A stretch of 64,000 nucleotides of DNA from NCBI RefSeq assembly GCF_009759665.1, contig NZ_WQNE01000025.1, positions 62,001-126,000 of the forward strand, written 5' to 3'. The stretch is from Bradyrhizobium cajani. Lineage in GTDB: Bacteria > Pseudomonadota > Alphaproteobacteria > Rhizobiales > Xanthobacteraceae. A program made the translations under genes and the position numbers. This document shows positions 26,899-36,596 of the stretch, one piece after another. Every line of letters begins with the position of its first letter. Positions within the stretch are counted from its first letter, which is position 1. A model generated the notes under the pieces. It ran no database searches. It worked only from the letters and a program-made list of their open reading frames with translations, and had not been told where the DNA came from.

Positions 26899-26924
26899 AC
26901 GAAAAAAAACGAAAAATGACGAAA
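26899..26924. promoter_or_regulatory. Three ACGAAA direct repeats at 10-bp spacing
   Basis: ACGAAA occurs at 26899, 26909 and 26919, one helical turn apart, 68 bases before the winged-helix gene start. OmpR/CadC-type winged helices bind such tandem repeats. A matching array precedes the related gene at 37930. The rest of the gap 26683-26991 shows no gene. Confidence 0.6.
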
Positions 26925-26991
26925 TCGGGCTCTGCCGCCGCCTTGAGACGCAGTTTGCGGTCCGCTAGGATCAATGGCGGAAGGTGTGCTC

Positions 26992-28620
26992 ATGACCTGC
27001 CTGCGGCTGAACGGGTACACGCTCAATTTGGATCAGGCGCAGTTGTTCGACCGGCACGGCCAGGCCGTTGAGCTGCGACCCCAGGCGCTGGCAGTCCTGC
27101 TTGAATTGGGGCGCCGTCACGGAGAGCTGGTTACAAAACTCGATCTGAGTGCACGAGTCTGGCCGGGCGTTTCGGTAACCGACGACTCGCTCGTGCAATG
27201 CGTGGTCGAGATCCGGCGCGCGCTCGGTGACACCCGGCAGCAGGTCGTGCGGACGGTGCCGCGACGTGGTTATCTCCTGATCGTCGACGCGGCCGACACG
27301 GCACCACGCGATGTTCGGAGATACTATCGCCTGGCCGCCCTTGCGATGGTGGCCGTCGCGATCGTGCTGGTCTGGCAGTTTCAACTCCTCGGCGCCGGCT
27401 CCGGGAGGCCAAAGGCGCATGACAGGACGACGGCCGATATTGCAATTCTGCCATTTCGCGTGCTCGAGGCCTCGCGCGAAGGCAGCCCGGACGGCAACGG
27501 ATTGGCCTACGTCATTGCCACCGAGCTTGCGCGTAATCCCGACCTGCACATCGTCTCAACCCTCGCCACGGCCGAGCTTGGCGGCAAGAACCTGTCGCCG
27601 GCGCAGATCGCTGCGATAACCCACGCCCGCTACCTTGTGGATGGCAGCGCGGAGAGGCGCGGCGACCGGTTGCAGCTCCACGTGCAACTGATCGCTTCCG
27701 GCAACAGTCGCATCGTCTGGAGCGGCAGGTTCGAGGCTACGGCGCAGGACCTGCCCGACGTTACGGAAACGTTGATCTCACGGATCAGCGCCTCGCTTGG
27801 CGCAACCGTGCGCGAGTCGGACCGGGCAGCGTTACGGAGCCGCGCGCCAGCCTCGCTCGATGTGCACGCGCGCGTGCTGCGAACCATTGCGTTGACTTAC
27901 ATGCCGACTCCCGAGGGTCTCCGCCAGGCGCGACAGGAACTCGAACTGGCGGCCCGCCTTGATCCGAACTACGCCCCCACATGGGCCGGCCTCGGACTGG
28001 TGAAGAAAATGCTGATCTTCGGCCAACACGATCCCGGGCTCAGCCGTCAGGACCTGCCGCAGGCGATCGCCGACGTCAATCGCGCGATTGCGCTGGAGCC
28101 GCTGCGTGCCAGCTCGTGGCGCGTGCTGTCCTTGACAATCGAGGCGGGCCAGAACCCTGAGGCGGCAGTGAGCGCCGCCGAGCGGGCGATTGAACTCGGC
28201 CCCGGCGATCCCGACAATTGGGTCGCCCTTGCCAGCGCGTTGCACCACGCCGGTCGAACCCAGGCAGCGGTTGAAGCCTTTGAGAAGGCGATCTCCTGGA
28301 GCCCGCTACGCCCACCGCAATACGCTCACCTCGCGGCGAGGCTACGCTACTCCGTGCAGGATTACGAGAATGCGCTGCGCTTTGCCCGCGAATGCATGGA
28401 TCGAACACCAGCGCTGGGCGTCTGCAAGGCGGTCTGGCTGTCGTCACTCATTCGCACCGGCCGTGCCGCCGAGGCGGAGGCGGCGTGGCCCGCTTTGGTT
28501 GTGGCCACACCTTCTTTGCGGACGTATCGGATGACGCCGCGGAATACGCCGATGGCACTGTCGGTTGATGAGGACCTCGACAGGCTTCGCAAGAGCAACA
28601 CCTCGGCAATGACTCAATAG
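26992..28620 (+). CDS. Membrane-anchored winged-helix regulator with TPR repeats (CadC-like)
   Basis: The 542-residue protein has an OmpR/CadC-type winged helix (1-100: VELRPQALAVLLEL, VWPGVSVTDDSLVQCVVEIRR, RTVPRRGYLLIVD), one membrane segment (about 112-132), a TolB/FlgO-like periplasmic domain (IAILPFRVLEAS, ARYLVDGSAERRGDRLQLHVQL) and C-terminal TPRs (about 330-500). It should sense envelope conditions and act directly on DNA. ATG at 26992 follows GGAAGG; ATG at 26974 is an alternative. The phased repeats upstream suggest self-control. Confidence 0.9.
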   Translation: MTCLRLNGYTLNLDQAQLFDRHGQAVELRPQALAVLLELGRRHGELVTKLDLSARVWPGVSVTDDSLVQCVVEIRRALGDTRQQVVRTVPRRGYLLIVDAADTAPRDVRRYYRLAALAMVAVAIVLVWQFQLLGAGSGRPKAHDRTTADIAILPFRVLEASREGSPDGNGLAYVIATELARNPDLHIVSTLATAELGGKNLSPAQIAAITHARYLVDGSAERRGDRLQLHVQLIASGNSRIVWSGRFEATAQDLPDVTETLISRISASLGATVRESDRAALRSRAPASLDVHARVLRTIALTYMPTPEGLRQARQELELAARLDPNYAPTWAGLGLVKKMLIFGQHDPGLSRQDLPQAIADVNRAIALEPLRASSWRVLSLTIEAGQNPEAAVSAAERAIELGPGDPDNWVALASALHHAGRTQAAVEAFEKAISWSPLRPPQYAHLAARLRYSVQDYENALRFARECMDRTPALGVCKAVWLSSLIRTGRAAEAEAAWPALVVATPSLRTYRMTPRNTPMALSVDEDLDRLRKSNTSAMTQ

Positions 28621-28624
28621 AGCT

Positions 28625-28891
28625 TCACTTCCGCGGCTCGACGGTTGTTTTTGTCGATCCGTCTGGCGCTGCCTGCATCCCCGGCGGGCTTTGACCTTGC
28701 GGGCTTTCCGGCTGCGCACCACCTGACTTTGTATCAAGAGGCCCAGTCCAGCCTTGCGGCTGCAATTGACCTTTTTCTTCCGGCGCCGAGCGCCCGGTCG
28801 GCGTATTCAAGTCTTGCTTCGGATCGGCTTGCGCCGTCGCAAATCCGCACGACAAGGCCCAGCAAATCGTCGTTATCACAATCGTCCGCAC
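28625..28891 (-). CDS. Small secreted Pro/Gln-rich protein
   Basis: The 88-residue protein starts at a GTG preceded by GGAGG at five bases; the frame continues upstream to 28975 but lacks another good site. Residues 1-21 are a signal peptide (ITTICWALSCGFATAQ). The mature part is hydrophilic, low in complexity and rich in Pro, Gln, Gly and Ser, so probably disordered. No family is recognised. It is convergent with the regulator gene, four bases away. Confidence 0.6.
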   Translation of the reverse strand: MRTIVITTICWALSCGFATAQADPKQDLNTPTGRSAPEEKGQLQPQGWTGPLDTKSGGAQPESPQGQSPPGMQAAPDGSTKTTVEPRK

Positions 28892-28971
28892 GGCGACCTC
28901 CGCTTGGCTCAATCCAACAAACAGGCTGGCGCAGCTGCTGACCTCCGAAGCAGGTTGATGCGCGCGACCGC

Positions 28972-30258
28972 TCACGCTCCCCGCTTCGGTCCGATCGCCT
29001 CGAAGCCGGCCTTCTGCTCGTCGCTCAAATCCGCTTCGAAGTCGTCGAGCGCATCACTGATGCCGCCGACCGCTTGCAACATCGTCTCCAACCGTGTCTT
29101 CACGGCGTCGAGGCGGGCCTGCGGTGTCGCGGCGGCCTCCGCCGGACACGGGCTCAGCGTCTCCATGGTGCGCAGCGTGGTGTCCTGGAGCACCTCGAGG
29201 CGGGCGCGGCCGATCTCGTCGAGACGGAGCGTGGAAGCAATCTCGGCGGCGGGCCATTGCTGTTGCAAGAGCTGCTCGTATTGGCGCTGCGCCTGCTGGT
29301 CATAGCGGGGGTCGTAGTCCGGTTGGCACGCAGCTGTCGCCTGCGCATCCTTGGGCTGGCGAGCCGCAAGCGCAGCGCGACGGTCATTGGCGAGGGCATT
29401 GAACCTTGCCTTCTGATCGTCATTGAGGAGACCGACAAACTTCGCAAGCGGCGGCGCGATTGCGTCCGTTGCCTTGATCATCGCCGCGATGCGCTCGCGC
29501 ATCAGGCCGAGGCGCTCCGCCGCCATCGCGGGCGCCTGCGCCGGGCAGGCGGCGCGGATGGTGTCGCGCGCGGCATTCCAGGCGGTCGCGAGCTCGTCGA
29601 GCGTCGTGCGCTGCAACTCGTTCGGCGCTACGGCCGCGGCGATGCGATCGACGGGCAGGCCGCCGGTGTCGCTGGCATCGCAGACAGTCTCGACCGAAGG
29701 GACCTTTCGCGCGCGCCGGCCTTGCGGCGCGGCGTAGGCAGCAAGCTCGGGCGCCGCATAGGGCGTGAAGATCGCGGCATAGATGTCGACATAGCCGTAG
29801 AGCGAGAGGCTGGTGGTGTCGCCAAAGATGATTGCGGTGGTGAGATCGTCATGCGCAAACGGCCAGAACACGGGACCGACCCAGCCGTAGCTGCCATCGG
29901 GATGACGCCACCAGCCTTGCGGCCTGCGACCACCATGCCAGCCCGACAGCGCGCCTTGCGCCGTCAGCGCCGCGCGCAGCACGTAGGGATTGTAGGGCTG
30001 GCCGCGCTCGGCGCCGCGCGGATCCTGCGACCTCAACGCAGCAGAGCGGTATCGGCCGCCCCGCACCGCCATGCGGGCGTGGCGCAAGCGCGACACGCCG
30101 ATCATATTGCCGACGGCGAAACGGGCAACACCGAGCGGACCGCCGCGCAGTCCGAACTGCGCCTCCGCCCTGCTCGGCAGCAGCACTGCCGCAACCACGA
30201 GGGCGGCGCCTGCCAGCGCCAGTCCCATGCGTCCCGACACGAAAGCTGACCCGACCAC
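28972..30258 (-). CDS. Secreted LTXXQ/Spy-like repeat protein
   Basis: The 428-residue protein has a signal peptide (GLALAGAALVVAAVLLPSRA, ending AEAQ), a Gly/Arg-rich segment with an aromatic YNPYVLRAALTAQGAL region, and a long helical C-terminal half. Two Spy/CpxP-like motifs, LNDDQKARFNAL and LSDEQKAGFEAI, lie there. Spy relatives are periplasmic chaperones or stress sensors. GTG at 30258 was chosen because GGGGAGGAGG precedes it; the frame reads back into the repeat at 30432. Confidence 0.78.
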   Translation of the reverse strand: MVGSAFVSGRMGLALAGAALVVAAVLLPSRAEAQFGLRGGPLGVARFAVGNMIGVSRLRHARMAVRGGRYRSAALRSQDPRGAERGQPYNPYVLRAALTAQGALSGWHGGRRPQGWWRHPDGSYGWVGPVFWPFAHDDLTTAIIFGDTTSLSLYGYVDIYAAIFTPYAAPELAAYAAPQGRRARKVPSVETVCDASDTGGLPVDRIAAAVAPNELQRTTLDELATAWNAARDTIRAACPAQAPAMAAERLGLMRERIAAMIKATDAIAPPLAKFVGLLNDDQKARFNALANDRRAALAARQPKDAQATAACQPDYDPRYDQQAQRQYEQLLQQQWPAAEIASTLRLDEIGRARLEVLQDTTLRTMETLSPCPAEAAATPQARLDAVKTRLETMLQAVGGISDALDDFEADLSDEQKAGFEAIGPKRGA

Positions 30259-30431
30259 CTCGGCCTCCTCCCCAGCGCCAAGCGCGCACTGCGTCGCATC
30301 ACAATGACGCGCTGGGGAACCGATTGTTCCGGAAGAACGCAAGCCAAAGCGTCGCGGGCAATCGGTCTGCGTTTCGCGGGAAGGGCTCCTTGCCCTTTGA
30401 CAGCTGCGAGATTGCCGAACCTGTCGGCCTG

Positions 30432-30544
30432 CATGGTTCGAGACGCCCGCTTCGGCGGGCTCCTCACCATGAGGGTCTAAAACTTCGCCGAGCAACAAAA
30501 CCTCATCCTGAGGGCCCGCCGTAGGCGGGCGTCTCGAAGGATGG
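30432..30544. repeat. Intergenic repeat, second copy of the 10441 family
   Basis: GGTTCGAGACGCCCGC...CTCACCATGAGG and CCTCATCCTGAGGG...GTCTCGAAGGATGG form two nested inverted units. It lies between the LTXXQ and LysM genes, both on the minus strand. Confidence 0.78.
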
Positions 30545-30597
30545 CCAGGGGCGAGCTATTCGCCACGTTTTTCTTTCGCGCTTCGCGAAGCGCGCGC

Positions 30598-31653
30598 TCA
30601 CCTCGCCTTCTGCGGCATGACGAACGTCTGGCCGGGATAGATCAAGTTGGGGTTGTGGATCTTGTCGCGGTTGGCGTTGAAGATGACGGCGTAGCGGGAA
30701 CCGTCGCCGTAAGCGAGCCGGCTGAGCGCCCACAGGCTGTCGCCGCGGGAGATCACCCGGCTGCCGCCCGCCGCCGGCGGTGCCGTGTTGAGGACGTCCG
30801 CCGGCGACGCCGATGCGACGGTCGTGGCCGCGGGGTCCCGCGCCATCAGGCGCGGTTTCGGCCGAGCCGCAGGCCGCTCCGGTGCCGCGGCAAGGCGCGG
30901 CGAGGCGGACGCCAAGGCTGCCACGACATCCGACTTGTCGTCCGGCTTGTCGGCCAGCTTCATCTCCTGTTTCGCCTCCTGCCTGGCGGCCGGCGCCGGA
31001 CGTGCGGGCGGCAGGGCCGCCGCGGCGATCGTCACCGGCATGCTGCGGCCGGATTGCGTGACGGTGCCATCCGGCGCTTTCGCGCGCAGCGTCAGCTCGT
31101 AGCTGCCGGCAGGAAGCTGCGGCGGGGTCATCACGAACTGGCCCGAGGCATCGGCCACCACCGAATCGAGCGGCTGGCCGTCGCGCAGCAGCTCGACTCT
31201 GGCGCCCGGCGTAGCCCGGCCCGCGATCACTGCCGCTTCGCCATGATCGTCGATGCGACCGACGTCGAAACGGGGGCCGGTGTCGGTCACGGCCGGCGGC
31301 GGCTTGACCGGCGCGAGATCAGCGAGCGCCGCCGTCACCTGCTTCTGCGTCTCGGCGACCGCGCCCGCCTTCGGTTCGGGAGCCGGTGCCGGCGAGGCGG
31401 CCGGGGCCGGCGGCGGGCTGGCGGCAACCTTCGGCTCGTCCGGTTTGGATTCTGACGTCAGCTCTGATTCGGGCTCGGCCTTGGCGTCAATCCTGGGTTC
31501 GGCCCTGGCCTCCGGCTGCTTGGCGGCGACGGCGATTTCGGTCTTCGCCCCGCCCGGCAGCATGCGGCGCAGCTCGGTCGGACCGATCACCAGCACGGTG
31601 CCGATCACCGCGAGCAGACAGAATGCAATGAAGGCCTTGGACGCGATCATCAT
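30598..31653 (-). CDS. LysM-domain envelope protein with Ig-like domain
   Basis: The 351-residue protein has an N-terminal membrane segment (about 5-25), an Ala/Pro/Glu-rich spacer (35-130), an Ig-like domain (about 140-230: AVIAGRATPGARVELLRDGQ, ASGQFVMTPPQLPAGSYELT) and a C-terminal LysM (about 300-348: SRGDSLWALSRLAYGDGSRY, NPNLIYPGQTFVMP). LysM binds peptidoglycan glycan chains, so it should bridge inner membrane and wall. ATG pair at the start; upstream spacing is acceptable. No partner gene is evident. Confidence 0.9.
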   Translation of the reverse strand: MMIASKAFIAFCLLAVIGTVLVIGPTELRRMLPGGAKTEIAVAAKQPEARAEPRIDAKAEPESELTSESKPDEPKVAASPPPAPAASPAPAPEPKAGAVAETQKQVTAALADLAPVKPPPAVTDTGPRFDVGRIDDHGEAAVIAGRATPGARVELLRDGQPLDSVVADASGQFVMTPPQLPAGSYELTLRAKAPDGTVTQSGRSMPVTIAAAALPPARPAPAARQEAKQEMKLADKPDDKSDVVAALASASPRLAAAPERPAARPKPRLMARDPAATTVASASPADVLNTAPPAAGGSRVISRGDSLWALSRLAYGDGSRYAVIFNANRDKIHNPNLIYPGQTFVMPQKAR

Positions 31654-31857
31654 CGGAAAAGAACCTTGATCAGAGCCTTGCTTAGAACCTTGGAACGCAA
31701 ATCAGCCGAGGCAGCAAATTGCGCCGATTTGGCTGCGGCAGCAAGACGGTCAATAGGATGATCGCCGGCCCGCACCGCCCGGAATGAACCGGCACGGCCC
31801 CCTCGCCGTCAAAATGATCGAGGCCGCGAGGCGGCTATTTTTCAAGGAATTTTTCCC

Positions 31858-32550
31858 GTGAACGCATTTTGCCGTCCCGCGCCATGGCTGGCGTTTGCAC
31901 TACTACTGGCTACCTCCCCCGCGCTCGCCGCATCCGGGCCGCCGCCGGGATTCGTCCTCACCGACAATGCCGATCTCGCCTTCACCTCGCCCGACGGCGC
32001 CACCAAGCTCGAGCAGTACATGAAGGACGGCGGGGATTTCGACGTCAAATGGCAGGTCTGGGCGCGGCACGGCGAGCGGATGACGGAGTTGAAGCCGGAG
32101 CAGGGCTATGGGGCCGACTTCCGCTTCACCAGCGACTCGCAATACCTGGTGCGGATGCAGAAGACCGGCTCGGGCGAGCAGGACCTCTATCTCTACCGTG
32201 CCGAGAAGGGCACCTTCGTGAGCGCGACCAAAACGTCGCTCAGCAATCTCGCCTGGGCCTATTTCCACAGCCGGCCCGACACGAAGAAGATGAAGCTCGA
32301 CTACCATATCTCGGCCAATCTCGTGAAAGGCACGGAAGAAGCCTATCGCGGGCTCGGCGTGCACTGGCCCGACAACCGCTACCTCGTGATCTCGCTGTCG
32401 TGCGAGATGGACAAGCATCCGAAGAACGTCGCGGTGAAGGGACTGGCCGACTGGCGCTGCCGCTACGACCTCAAGAGCGGCACCTTCGACATGCCGGCGA
32501 TGTTCGCCAAGGCGAACGCCGAGGCCTTGAAGTGGGAGATCCGCCGGTAA
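31858..32550 (+). CDS. Secreted protein of unknown function
   Basis: The 230-residue protein begins at GTG after AAGGA and has a clean signal peptide (1-25, ending SPALAAS). The mature part is soluble and rich in beta strands, with SDSQYLVRMQKTGSGEQDLYL (broken here), YRAEKGTF and a C-terminal WRCRYDLKSGTFD. Two cysteines (in LSCEMD and WRCRYD) could form a disulphide. I recognise no family. A short GCCGC/GCGGC hairpin followed by TATTTTT lies just before the ribosome site (31823-31842) and might damp expression. Confidence 0.72.
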   Translation: MNAFCRPAPWLAFALLLATSPALAASGPPPGFVLTDNADLAFTSPDGATKLEQYMKDGGDFDVKWQVWARHGERMTELKPEQGYGADFRFTSDSQYLVRMQKTGSGEQDLYLYRAEKGTFVSATKTSLSNLAWAYFHSRPDTKKMKLDYHISANLVKGTEEAYRGLGVHWPDNRYLVISLSCEMDKHPKNVAVKGLADWRCRYDLKSGTFDMPAMFAKANAEALKWEIRR

Positions 32551-32668
32551 GGTGGCCGCTCGACCGGGAACAAGCCCCTGATTCCGCTCCGATTCATCCT
32601 TTCCTAACCCTCACTGGTAACGGGGTCTTGTCGGTTTTGCTGCATCTTGCATCCCACGGGAGGACTGG

Positions 32669-35329
32669 ATGGGCACGTCGATCCGATGGACCGCGCGCAT
32701 GCGCGCGCTGCTTCGCCGTTGGCAGGGAGCACCGCTGACGTGGCTGATCGTCGGCGGCTTCGTGCTGATGGCCGCAACCGCGATCGGCACCGCGCTCACC
32801 GTCGACCGCTTCCGGCAGAGTGCGATCGAAAGCGGCCGCGACAGCCTGGAAAACTCGGTGCGCATGCTCGCCCGGCATTTCGACCGCGAGTTCGAGTATT
32901 TTGCGGTACTCCAGAAGAGCATCATCGCCGAGCTCGAAAGTCACGGCATCGAATCCCCTGAGGTCTTTCGCAGCGAGATGGGCACGCTCGCCATGCATGA
33001 GGTGCTGCGCGCCAAAGCCAGCGGCTGGTCCGACGTCGCCGGCGCCAATGTGTTCGATTCCAACGGCGTGCTGATCAACTCGTCGCGGCGCTGGCCGGTC
33101 GCCGATGTCTCGGTGTCCGACCGCGGCTATTTCAACCGTCTCAAGAACGACCCGGCTTCGCAGGAGGAGATCGAGGTCGTGGCCAGCCGGCTCGGCAACG
33201 GGCCGGCGATCGTGTTCGCGCGACGCGTCTCCGGCCCCCACGGCGAATTCCTCGGTATGGTCTCGCGTGCGATCGCGCCCGAACAGCTCGAATCCTTCTT
33301 CGCCTCGACCGGGCTCGGCGAGGAATCCTCGATCGCGATGCACCACCAGAATGGCCAATTGCTCGCGCGCATCCCGCATGTCGATGAAATGATCGGGCAG
33401 AACTTCCGCCAGGGCACGCCCGAGCAGAGAGCCGTGTTCGAGCGCACCTTCGTCACCACGCAGCTCGCAAGTCCGATCGACGGCAAGGACCGCATCGTCG
33501 CCTCGCGCCTGCTGACCGGCGAGCCGCTGGTCGTGGTCGCGACCAGGTCGCTGGACGCGACGCTCGCGACCTGGCGCACACAGACGAAGTTCTTCGTCAC
33601 CGTCGCTGTGGTGTCGATCGGCCTGCTCGTGCTCACGCTGTCGCTGATCTTCCGCCAGGTGATGCGCCGGCTCTCGCTGGAGAAGCAGCGGCTCGACACC
33701 GCGATGAACACGATGACGCAGGGCCTCCTGATGTTCGACCAGGACGAACGCCTGATCGTCTGCAACCGCCGCTATATCGAGATGTACGCCCTGTCGGCCG
33801 ACGTGGTGAAGCCCGGCGCCTATTTCCGCGACGTGATCCAGCACCGCTTCGACACCGGCTCGTTCCACGGCGACGTCGAATCCTACTGCGACGACATCCT
33901 GAGCAATATCGGGCGCACCCAGAGCGTCATCGTCGAGACCGCCGACGGACGGCTGGTCGAGATCAAGAACCAGCCCGGCGCCGCGGGCGGCTGGCTCGCA
34001 ACCCATGACGACGTCACCGAGCGCATCCGCGCCGACGAGCGCATCGCGCACATGGCGCATTACGACGCGCTGACCGACCTGCCCAACCGCGTACTGATGC
34101 GCGGCCATCTGGAGCGCCGCATCGCGGAGCTCGCCGAGGGCAAGCCGTTCGCAATCCTCTATATCGACGTCGACGAGTTCAAAGGCGTCAACGACTCGCT
34201 CGGCCACGAGGTCGGCGACGAGCTGCTGCGCCAGGTCGCGAGCCGCCTGCGCGCCTGCGTCAGCGGCAACGATCTCGTCGCGCGGCTCGGCGGCGACGAA
34301 TTCGCCATCGTCAAGGCCGGCACCAACGATCCCGCCGAGTTGACGGCGCTGGCGGAAACGATCCTCAAGACGCTGCGCGCGCCCGTGAACTGCAAGGGCC
34401 AGGAGATCCCGACCAATGCCAGCATCGGCATCGCCATCGCGCCCGACCACGGCGACAATCTCGACGATCTGCTCAAGCGCGCCGATCTTGCGATGTATGC
34501 GGCCAAATCCGAGGGCCGCCGCACCTTCCGCGTCTTCGTGCCGGAATACGACGCCAAGGCGCGGCTGCGCCGCCAGCTCGAACTCGATCTGCGCCAGGCG
34601 CTGGCGCGCGGCGAGTTCGAGGTGCACTACCAGCCGCTGGTCGACCTCGCCGCCAATGTCGTGACCGGCTGCGAAGCGCTGCTGCGCTGGCGCCATCCCG
34701 AACGCGGCATGGTCTCGCCTGCGGACTTCATCCCGGTCGCCGAAGACACCGGACTGATCGGCGAGATCGGCGAATGGGTGCTGAAGCAGGCCTGTACCGA
34801 GGCCGCGAGCTGGCCCGGCCAGATCCACATCGCGGTGAACGTCTCGCCGGTCCAGTTCCGCGCGCGGACGCTGGCGCTCAAGGTCGCCGCGGCGCTCGCG
34901 GAGTCAGGGCTTGCGCCCGGCCGGCTCGAGCTCGAGATCACCGAGACCGTGCTCATTCGCGACGACGAGGAGGCGCTGACGATCCTACAGCAGCTGCGCG
35001 AGCTCGGCGTGCGCATCGCGCTCGACGATTTCGGCACCGGCTATTCGTCGCTGAGCTATCTGCACCGCTTCCCGTTCGACAAGATCAAGATCGACCGCAG
35101 CTTCATCAGCGACATCGGCCAGTCCGAGGACTCCGCTCCGATCGTGCAGGCCGTGGTGCACATGGCGGCCGCCCGCCGCATGGCGACGACCGCGGAAGGC
35201 GTCGAGACCGAAGCCCAGCGCGAGGTGCTGCGCCAGCTCGGATGCAGCCAGATGCAGGGCTGGCTGTTCAGCCCGGCCGTGCCCGCGGCGAAATTGAAGC
35301 AGCTGTTGCCGACGCAGGCGGCGGCCTAA
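32669..35329 (+). CDS. Membrane c-di-GMP enzyme: Cache, PAS, GGDEF and EAL domains
   Basis: The 886-residue protein has TM1 (about 24-45), a periplasmic double-Cache sensor (50-300), TM2 (about 307-330), a PAS-like domain (345-460: LDTAMNTMTQGLLMFDQDE), GGDEF (470-625) and EAL (630-880). RLGGDEFAIV is intact, as is CEALLRWRHP, with the later EITETVLI and DDFGTGYSSLSYL metal-site motifs. Both synthesis and breakdown of c-di-GMP are possible. ATG follows GGGAGGA. It stands alone. Confidence 0.94.
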   Translation: MGTSIRWTARMRALLRRWQGAPLTWLIVGGFVLMAATAIGTALTVDRFRQSAIESGRDSLENSVRMLARHFDREFEYFAVLQKSIIAELESHGIESPEVFRSEMGTLAMHEVLRAKASGWSDVAGANVFDSNGVLINSSRRWPVADVSVSDRGYFNRLKNDPASQEEIEVVASRLGNGPAIVFARRVSGPHGEFLGMVSRAIAPEQLESFFASTGLGEESSIAMHHQNGQLLARIPHVDEMIGQNFRQGTPEQRAVFERTFVTTQLASPIDGKDRIVASRLLTGEPLVVVATRSLDATLATWRTQTKFFVTVAVVSIGLLVLTLSLIFRQVMRRLSLEKQRLDTAMNTMTQGLLMFDQDERLIVCNRRYIEMYALSADVVKPGAYFRDVIQHRFDTGSFHGDVESYCDDILSNIGRTQSVIVETADGRLVEIKNQPGAAGGWLATHDDVTERIRADERIAHMAHYDALTDLPNRVLMRGHLERRIAELAEGKPFAILYIDVDEFKGVNDSLGHEVGDELLRQVASRLRACVSGNDLVARLGGDEFAIVKAGTNDPAELTALAETILKTLRAPVNCKGQEIPTNASIGIAIAPDHGDNLDDLLKRADLAMYAAKSEGRRTFRVFVPEYDAKARLRRQLELDLRQALARGEFEVHYQPLVDLAANVVTGCEALLRWRHPERGMVSPADFIPVAEDTGLIGEIGEWVLKQACTEAASWPGQIHIAVNVSPVQFRARTLALKVAAALAESGLAPGRLELEITETVLIRDDEEALTILQQLRELGVRIALDDFGTGYSSLSYLHRFPFDKIKIDRSFISDIGQSEDSAPIVQAVVHMAAARRMATTAEGVETEAQREVLRQLGCSQMQGWLFSPAVPAAKLKQLLPTQAAA

Positions 35330-35394
35330 ATTAGCGCGGTCTTGCATGCGTCCCGCATTAGCGACGTCCGCATGGCCCGAAGAGGCAGGCCGGA

Positions 35395-36546
35395 CTACAG
35401 AAGGGCCAAAGCAGCCTTCTCCGCGTCGTGCGGAAAGATCCACTGCGCCGCCGACATCCAGGCTTGCGCCCTCTGCGTCTGTTGATCCGGATCCGCACCG
35501 GCGGACCGGTAGAACCGGCCGGCCAGGCGCGAGGCGGCCTGCACGCGGCTGGTCCGGTCCAATCTCAGATCCTGATAATCCTTCAGGCGCGCCGGAATCT
35601 CATCGCGTTTGGCGTGCTCCAGCAGGATCGCAAGTGCGAAACCATCCTCGATGGCTTGCCCGGCGCCTTGCCCGAAATGCGGCACCATCGGGTGGGCGGC
35701 ATCGCCGAGAAGCGTCACATGTCCGCGTGACCAGTACGGCAAGGGCGGCCGATCGTAGATTCCCCAGCGAAACGTATGGTCGAGCGCCGCAATCAAGTCC
35801 CGGACGGGCGCATCCCAGCCCTCGTACTCGGCTGCGAGTGCCCTGGCGTCCCCCGGCGCGAACCAGGTCTCCTCCATGTCGCGCGGGCTCGGGACGAACG
35901 CGACGATGTTGATCAACCGTCCCTGCGACACCGGAAAGCAGATGAAGCTGCGGCCCTCGCCCATCCACATGTTCAGGCCGCGCAGCTCCGCGCCCCATGA
36001 GAGCCTTTCCGACTGCACCAGGCCGCGATAGGCCACGATACCTTCGCTGGTCGGGCGCGCTGCCAGGCCGATCTGGCGCTGCACCATTGAATGGATGCCA
36101 TCCGCGCCGATGATGACATCCGCATCGCAGGTGGCGCCATTGGCAAAGGTCAGTCGCGCTCCGGTCTGTGCATCTTCGACAGCAATACAGCGATGCCCGA
36201 ACCGGACTGGTCGCTTCAATGCACCAAGCAGCATCTCAAGGAGTTCGACGCGGTGAATCTGATAGCTCAGCACGGTGGGCGAACCAAGCGAGATTGGCTC
36301 TCCGCGTGATGTCCGTCGCGTGAGCCCCTGGCTCCGCGTGGTGATCTTCTCGATGGCGTCACAAATCGAGGTGCGCTTGAGCAAGATGAGTGCATTCGGC
36401 GGGATGGATAGTCCGGCCCCGGCCTCACGTGGCGAATCGGCGCCTTCAAAAACCGTGACGTTCATGCCCCGCGCGCTCAGCGCGAGCGCCGCCGACAATC
36501 CGCCAACCCCCGCGCCGACGATGGCAACATCCAGCCCGCCGTTCAT
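35395..36546 (-). CDS. FAD-dependent monooxygenase (salicylate hydroxylase-like)
   Basis: The 383-residue protein has the FAD motif VAIVGAGVGGLSAALALSAR at residue 6, a DGIHSMVQRQIG segment and GDAAHPMVPHFGQGAGQAIED. The compact size without a C-terminal extension fits the salicylate/6-hydroxynicotinate hydroxylase group. ATG at 36546 was chosen as it opens at the first strand; a TTG at 36600 would overlap the upstream stop. It lies 50 bases after a branched-chain-amino-acid-type binding protein gene, suggesting that protein captures its aromatic substrate. Confidence 0.87.
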   Translation of the reverse strand: MNGGLDVAIVGAGVGGLSAALALSARGMNVTVFEGADSPREAGAGLSIPPNALILLKRTSICDAIEKITTRSQGLTRRTSRGEPISLGSPTVLSYQIHRVELLEMLLGALKRPVRFGHRCIAVEDAQTGARLTFANGATCDADVIIGADGIHSMVQRQIGLAARPTSEGIVAYRGLVQSERLSWGAELRGLNMWMGEGRSFICFPVSQGRLINIVAFVPSPRDMEETWFAPGDARALAAEYEGWDAPVRDLIAALDHTFRWGIYDRPPLPYWSRGHVTLLGDAAHPMVPHFGQGAGQAIEDGFALAILLEHAKRDEIPARLKDYQDLRLDRTSRVQAASRLAGRFYRSAGADPDQQTQRAQAWMSAAQWIFPHDAEKAALALL

Positions 36547-36596
36547 TTGGCCCCGATCCGCTCTCGCTGAAGCCTGTTTCGCGAAACGATCACTCG

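Noticed and set aside
30425..30545. Possible tRNA suggested by GGTTCGAGAC
   Set aside because: No cloverleaf forms; the string is the arm of the repeat family also found at 10441.
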